Positions 6,517-9,373 of a DNA stretch of 9,373 nt are shown here, one piece after another. The position numbers and the translations under genes were made by a program. The first letter of the stretch is position 1; each line of letters starts with the position of its first letter. This DNA comes from DASRHY01 sp046765875 (GTDB lineage: Bacteria > Actinomycetota > Actinomycetes > Propionibacteriales > Kribbellaceae), in contig JBKPSJ010000327.1 in NCBI GenBank assembly GCA_046765875.1, forward strand, positions 1 to 9,373, written 5' to 3'. Below the pieces are notes generated by a model that was given only the letters and a program-made list of their open reading frames with translations, ran no database searches and was not told the DNA's origin.

Positions 6517-7596
6517 ATGGCTTCGATCCGAGTAGGGATCGTCGGCGTCGGCAACTGCGCGGCGTCCCTCGTCCAGGGCGTGCACTACTACCGTGACGCC
6601 GCCGTGGACGAGCGGGTGCCGGGCCTGATGCACGTCCAGTTCGGCGACTACCACGTCCGCGACGTCGAGTTCGTCGCCGCGTTCGACGTGGACGCGAAGA
6701 AGGTCGGCACCGACCTCGCCGACGCGATCGGCGCGTCGGAGAACAACACGATCAAGATCGCCGACGTGCCCCCGACCGGCGTCACCGTCCAGCGCGGGCA
6801 CACCCTCGACGGCCTGGGCAAGTACTACCGCGAGACCATCACCGAGTCCGACGAGAAGCCGGTCGACGTCGTCGCCACGCTGCGCAAGGCGCGGGTCGAC
6901 GTGCTCGTCTGCTACCTGCCGGTGGGCTCGGAGCAGGCGGCCAAGTTCTACGCCCAGTGCGCGATCGACGCCGGTGTGGCGTTCGTCAACGCGCTGCCGG
7001 TGTTCATCGCCGGTACGAAGGAGTGGGCGGACAAGTTCGCCGCCGCCGGGCTACCGATCGTCGGCGACGACATCAAGTCGCAGATCGGCGCGACCATCAC
7101 CCACCGGGTGCTGGCCAGGCTGTTCGAGGACCGCGGCGTCACCGTCGACCGGACCTACCAGCTCAACGTCGGCGGCAACATGGACTTCAAGAACATGCTC
7201 GAGCGCGAGCGGCTGGAGTCCAAGAAGATCAGCAAGACCCAGTCGGTGACCTCCCAGCTGCGCGAGGAGATCGACAACCGCAACGTCCACATCGGCCCGT
7301 CGGACTACGTGGCATGGCTGGACGATCGCAAGTGGGCCTTCATCCGGCTCGAGGGCCGCAACTTCGGCGACGCGCCGGTGAGCCTGGAGTACAAGCTCGA
7401 GGTGTGGGACTCGCCGAACTCGGCCGGCATCATCATCGACGCCATCCGTGCGGCCAAGATCGCCAAGGACCGCGGCATCGGCGGCCCGATCCTGTCCGCG
7501 TCGTCGTACTTCATGAAGTCGCCGCCGGAGCAGTACCCGGACGACGTCTGCCGCGAACTGGTGGAGAAGTTCATCCGCGGCGAGGTCGACCGCTGA
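6517..7596 (+). CDS. ino1: Inositol-3-phosphate synthase (myo-inositol-1-phosphate synthase, EC 5.5.1.4)
   Basis: This 359-residue cytoplasmic enzyme converts D-glucose 6-phosphate to 1D-myo-inositol 3-phosphate with NAD. It is the first step towards phosphatidylinositol, its mannosides and mycothiol. The length fits the short actinobacterial/archaeal class (M. tuberculosis Ino1 is 367). Visible are the Rossmann loop GIVGVGNCAASL (7-18), D57 at the end of the second strand in AAFDVD (54-59), VCYLPVGSEQ (131-140), IVGDDIKSQIGATITHR (181-197), the signature QLNVGGNMDFKNM (215-227), SKKISKTQSV (235-244) with active-site lysines, and SPNSAGIIIDAIRAAKIAKDRG (299-320). No motif appears lost. It probably shares a transcript with padR, although a separate promoter in the 91-nt gap cannot be excluded. 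A strong hairpin follows at 7619. Confidence 0.97.
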   Translation: MASIRVGIVGVGNCAASLVQGVHYYRDAAVDERVPGLMHVQFGDYHVRDVEFVAAFDVDAKKVGTDLADAIGASENNTIKIADVPPTGVTVQRGHTLDGLGKYYRETITESDEKPVDVVATLRKARVDVLVCYLPVGSEQAAKFYAQCAIDAGVAFVNALPVFIAGTKEWADKFAAAGLPIVGDDIKSQIGATITHRVLARLFEDRGVTVDRTYQLNVGGNMDFKNMLERERLESKKISKTQSVTSQLREEIDNRNVHIGPSDYVAWLDDRKWAFIRLEGRNFGDAPVSLEYKLEVWDSPNSAGIIIDAIRAAKIAKDRGIGGPILSASSYFMKSPPEQYPDDVCRELVEKFIRGEVDR

Positions 7597-7618
7597 TCGA
7601 CTCAGCGAACCGATGACG

Positions 7619-7654
7619 CGATGCGCCCGGGACAGTGTCGTCCCGGGCGCATCG
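7619..7654. terminator. 15-bp perfect hairpin after ino1; bidirectional terminator
   Basis: CGATGCGCCCGGGAC (7619-7633) pairs perfectly with GTCCCGGGCGCATCG (7640-7654) around the 6-nt loop AGTGTC. It starts 22 nt after the ino1 stop and lies 45 nt beyond the end of the convergent thioesterase gene, so it can serve both. No U-run follows. It is one of the two strongest stems in the window. Confidence 0.85.
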
Positions 7655-7699
7655 TCGTACCGCAAGAGGCGCCGTAGATCGGCTGTAGCGCGAGGGGCG

Positions 7700-8116
7700 T
7701 TAGTCGGAGAGGGCTTCGAGGGCGGCGCGGAGCGGGAGCGGGATCGGCACCGGCCGCCGGTCGCGCCGGCCGACGAACACGTGGACGAAGCGGCCGAGTG
7801 CGGCCGGCTCCTCCGAACTCGACCGGTACAGGCCGATCTCGTAGTGCACGCTCGATGTACCGATCTTGGTCACCCGCAGCCCGGCGTCGACCAGGTCCGG
7901 GAAGGCCAGCGGTTCCTTGAACGTGCACTGCGACTCCACGCACAGCCCGATCACACCTCCACGATGGATGTCCAGCCCGCCCGCGCGGATCAGGTACTCG
8001 TTGATGACCGTGTCGAAGAAGCTGTAGTAGTCCACGTTGTTCACGTGGCCGTACACGTCGTTGTCTTTCCAGCGCGTCGTGATCGCGCGGAAATACGGAT
8101 AGTCCGCCCGGGCCAT
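7700..8116 (-). CDS. Acyl-CoA thioesterase of the 4HBT hotdog-fold family
   Basis: A 138-residue single hotdog domain predicted to hydrolyse an acyl- or aroyl-CoA thioester in the cytoplasm. The N-terminal signature TRWKDNDVYGHVNNVDYYSFFD (14-35) is the 4HBT motif. D20, just before the GHVNN turn, is the expected catalytic Asp by comparison with 4-hydroxybenzoyl-CoA thioesterase. Later strands include LCVESQCTFKEPLAFPD (58-74) and VHYEIGLYR (90-98), and the closing strand is GRFVHVFVGR (108-117). Length is normal for the family. ATG at 8114-8116 has no good Shine-Dalgarno, but a TAGGCT -10 six nt upstream suggests a leaderless mRNA. It diverges from the DJ-1/MarR pair, and its -35 overlaps the first MarR-type palindrome, so shared control is plausible. 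Natural substrate unknown. Confidence 0.88.
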   Translation of the reverse strand: MARADYPYFRAITTRWKDNDVYGHVNNVDYYSFFDTVINEYLIRAGGLDIHRGGVIGLCVESQCTFKEPLAFPDLVDAGLRVTKIGTSSVHYEIGLYRSSSEEPAALGRFVHVFVGRRDRRPVPIPLPLRAALEALSD

Positions 8117-8122
8117 TCCGTC

Positions 8123-8150
8123 AGCCTAGCGGCCTCCGAGTCATTGACAA
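8123..8150 (-). promoter_or_regulatory. Predicted leaderless promoter of the thioesterase gene
   Basis: On the minus strand, TTGTCA (8150-8145) and TAGGCT (8128-8123) are spaced by 16 nt, and only 6 nt separate the -10 from the A of ATG at 8116. Transcription would therefore start at or very near the initiation codon. The -35 is one half of the perfect palindrome at 8145-8160. Inference from sequence only. Confidence 0.45.
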
Positions 8151-8172
8151 GATCTTGTCATCATGACAACAT
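8144..8172 (+). promoter_or_regulatory. Predicted leaderless promoter of the DJ-1/PfpI-marR operon
   Basis: TTGACA (8144-8149) matches the -35 consensus exactly. CAACAT (8167-8172) lies 17 nt downstream and keeps the A-2 and T-6 of an actinobacterial -10. The ATG at 8179 begins 7 nt after the -10, the distance expected for a transcription start, so the mRNA is probably leaderless. This agrees with the lack of any purine-rich ribosome site before the ATG. Confidence 0.5.
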
Positions 8173-8182
8173 CTTGTCATGA
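8145..8182. promoter_or_regulatory. Two tandem palindromic operators, probably for the MarR regulator
   Basis: TGACAAGATCTTGTCA (8145-8160) is a perfect 16-bp palindrome. TGACAACATCTTGTCA (8164-8179) has one mismatched pair but extends outward to 9-bp arms, TCATGACAA (8161-8169) and TTGTCATGA (8174-8182). The two are successive 19-bp direct units (8145-8163 and 8164-8182) identical at 17 of 19 positions. Centre-to-centre distance is 19 bp, roughly two helical turns. They cover the -35, the -10, the start point and the first codon of the DJ-1 gene, plus the -35 of the thioesterase gene. MarR family proteins bind palindromes of this size, and a marR gene lies in the controlled operon. Confidence 0.8.
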
Positions 8183-8790
8183 TCGAGATCGTTCACCTCG
8201 CCGTTTACGACACGCTGGCGGACTGGGAGACAGGGTTCGCCACCGCACACATCAACAGCCCCGCATGGCAGCAGGCACCCGGCCGCTTCGCGGTGTCGAC
8301 GGTCGGTGCAAGCACCGACCCGGTCACCACAATGGGCGGGCTGCGGATCACCCCGGACACGACGCTGGCCAGCCTCACCCCGGCCGACAGCGCCATGCTG
8401 ATCCTGCCTGGCAACGAGATCTTCGCCACCGAGGCGTTCGCGCCGTTCGCGGCCAAGGCGGGCGAGTTCCTCGATGCCGGCGTACCGGTCGCGGCCATCT
8501 GCGGCGCCACCGGCGGGTTGGCGATGGCAGGGCTGCTCGACAACCGTGCGCACACCAGCAACGCGGCTGCGTTCCTGGACAGCTTCGGGTACGCAGGCGG
8601 TCACCTTTACCGCGACGAGCCGGCCGTGACCGACGACAACTTGATCACCGCCGGAGCGAACGCGCCGGTGGAATTCGCCCGGCACATCTTCGCCAGGCTG
8701 GGCGTTTACCAACCGCACGTGCTCGACTCCTGGTACAAGTTGTACGGCCAGCAGGACCCGGCCGGCTTCTACGAGCTGATGTCGGCCTGA
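8179..8790 (+). CDS. DJ-1/PfpI family protein (class I glutamine amidotransferase-like fold)
   Basis: A 203-residue protein of the DJ-1/PfpI superfamily, which includes stress-linked glyoxalases/deglycases, hydratases and peptidases. Features seen are an N-terminal strand IVHLAVYDTLADWE with E17 at the position of the acidic residue that activates the cysteine, AMLILPGNEIF (72-82), the nucleophile elbow AAICGATGGLA (105-115; C108), and DNRAHTSN (121-128) with H125 after the elbow as in the family. The catalytic set therefore appears intact. ATG at 8179 is preferred because it opens right at the first beta strand; it overlaps the second operator and lacks a Shine-Dalgarno. One nucleotide separates its stop from the marR start. 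Subfamily assignment, and hence reaction, cannot be settled from sequence reading; it resembles the YdeA/YajL-like amidotransferase-domain proteins. Confidence 0.88.
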   Translation: MIEIVHLAVYDTLADWETGFATAHINSPAWQQAPGRFAVSTVGASTDPVTTMGGLRITPDTTLASLTPADSAMLILPGNEIFATEAFAPFAAKAGEFLDAGVPVAAICGATGGLAMAGLLDNRAHTSNAAAFLDSFGYAGGHLYRDEPAVTDDNLITAGANAPVEFARHIFARLGVYQPHVLDSWYKLYGQQDPAGFYELMSA

Positions 8791-8791
8791 C

Positions 8792-9235
8792 ATGAGCCGT
8801 GAACAGGAACTGCTCGGCGCGGCCGCGATCACCGCGTTCAGGTTGAACGGCCAGTTCCTCGACCTCGCCGAGCACCTGGCCCGGCCCGCGGGCGTCACGG
8901 CCGCGTGGTGGCAGGTGCTCGGCGCGGTGATCAGGGACCCGCTGCCGGTCTCGGCGATCGCCCGCGAGATGGGGATCACCCGGCAGGCTGTACAGCGCAC
9001 CGCGGACGTACTCGTCGACCGCGGCCTGGCCGAGTACAGGGACAACCCCGCCCATCGCCGGGCCAAGCTGGTCGCTCTCACCCAAGCCGGCCGCGACGCG
9101 ATCGCGGCGATCAGCCCGCAGCATCTGCGGCACGCCCGCCGGCTGGCCGCCGCCATCGGGACCGATGAGCTGGCCGAGACCGTCGAGGCGATGAAGCGGC
9201 TGTCCAAGGTGCTCGAATCACTGCAGCTCGACTAG
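8792..9235 (+). CDS. MarR family winged-helix transcriptional regulator
   Basis: A 147-residue MarR-type regulator. Helices about 3-45 and 110-145 form the dimer interface. The winged helix-turn-helix is LPVSAIAREMGITRQAVQRTADVL (51-74), followed by VDRGLAEYRDNPAHRRAKLVALTQAGRDAI (75-104), in which the DNPAHRRAK stretch is the wing and contains the usual D-x-x-x-x-R pattern. Length is typical. ATG at 8792 comes 1 nt after the DJ-1 stop, with no strong ribosome site, so translation is probably coupled. The double palindrome at 8145-8182 is the obvious operator, giving autorepression of the operon and probably shared control of the divergent thioesterase. MarR proteins usually release DNA on binding phenolic ligands or on cysteine oxidation. 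No cysteine is seen in this protein, so direct thiol oxidation is unlikely and a small-molecule ligand is more probable. Confidence 0.92.
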   Translation: MSREQELLGAAAITAFRLNGQFLDLAEHLARPAGVTAAWWQVLGAVIRDPLPVSAIAREMGITRQAVQRTADVLVDRGLAEYRDNPAHRRAKLVALTQAGRDAIAAISPQHLRHARRLAAAIGTDELAETVEAMKRLSKVLESLQLD

Positions 9236-9373
9236 CTAGGGACGGTAGCGCTCGGCAGAAGCGTTCTCCTGGGCGAGGCGGCGAAGTGCCAGCAGCACCG
9301 GTTCCCCCAGCACCGTGACCACCACCGCGCGTTCCAGTGCCTCGGCGGGATCGTCCGGCAGCGAGGACACCTC
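9236..9373 (-). CDS. C-terminal end of an unidentified minus-strand protein (truncated by window edge)
   Basis: The minus-strand frame is open from the right edge to TAG at 9236-9238 (complement), giving 45 residues that end in LALRRLAQENASAERYRP. Third codon positions are mostly G/C and the stretch begins exactly where the convergent marR gene ends, so it is probably the tail of a real gene. The composition (DDPAEALERAVVVTVLGEPVLLAL) suggests alpha helices. I do not recognise the family. Confidence 0.5.
   Translation of the reverse strand, partial: EVSSLPDDPAEALERAVVVTVLGEPVLLALRRLAQENASAERYRP

Noticed and set aside
8163..8178. Earlier ATG at 8163 as the start for the gene right of the operators
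   Set aside because: It opens a different frame whose translation is Arg/Gly-rich and lacks the DJ-1 motifs.
8161..9207. Minus-strand open frame of 348 codons opposite the DJ-1 and marR genes
   Set aside because: No ribosome site and a compositionally odd translation; the plus strand encodes two well-supported families over the same span.
1..9373. tRNA, rRNA, CRISPR array, transposase or attachment site
   Set aside because: No cloverleaf or rRNA-like stretch, no regularly spaced repeats, no transposase motifs and no terminal repeats with target duplication were seen.

Overview
The window reads as a chromosomal segment of a high-GC actinobacterium. Codon third positions are strongly G/C, GTG is used as a start, leaderless promoters are likely, and the 359-residue inositol-phosphate synthase is the short actinobacterial type. 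The gene order [PBP1 - GT87-type membrane protein] divergent from [PadR regulator - ino1] matches, from memory, the Mycobacterium tuberculosis ponA1-Rv0051 / Rv0047c-ino1 locus and the equivalent Streptomyces locus. A member of the Propionibacteriales (Kribbella or Nocardioides type) is my best guess, but this is inference and was not checked by a search.

Layout. Positions 1-455 are the 3' end of a secreted or cell-surface protein with a C-terminal discoidin-like (F5/8 type C) domain. It converges on a minus-strand block, and a 25-bp inverted repeat lies between them. The minus-strand block, read from right to left, is a bifunctional class A penicillin-binding protein (3319-5586), a GT87-type polytopic membrane glycosyltransferase (1788-3236) and a PIG-V-like mannosyltransferase (566-1798). 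The last two overlap by 11 nt. A 290-nt divergent promoter region (5587-5876) separates this block from padR (5877-6425) and ino1 (6517-7596) on the plus strand. A promoter and a perfect 8-bp dyad that looks like a PadR operator sit directly upstream of padR. A 15-bp hairpin terminates ino1.

The right part is a separate module. A 4HBT-fold thioesterase (7700-8116, minus) diverges from a DJ-1/PfpI family gene (8179-8790) that lies 1 nt ahead of a MarR family regulator (8792-9235). The 62-nt divergent spacer and the start of the DJ-1 gene carry two nearly identical 19-bp tandem units, each a palindrome of the TGACAA...TTGTCA type. They overlap the predicted -35, -10 and start codon of the DJ-1 gene and the -35 of the thioesterase. 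A minus-strand gene of unknown function enters at the right edge.

How the genes may work together: Ino1 makes inositol 3-phosphate, the precursor of phosphatidylinositol and inositol thiols. The GT-C enzymes probably use polyprenyl-linked sugars to mannosylate envelope lipids or proteins, and the PBP1 builds peptidoglycan. The left two thirds is therefore an envelope-biogenesis neighbourhood under likely PadR control. The right third looks like a small, autoregulated MarR stress or ligand-response switch.
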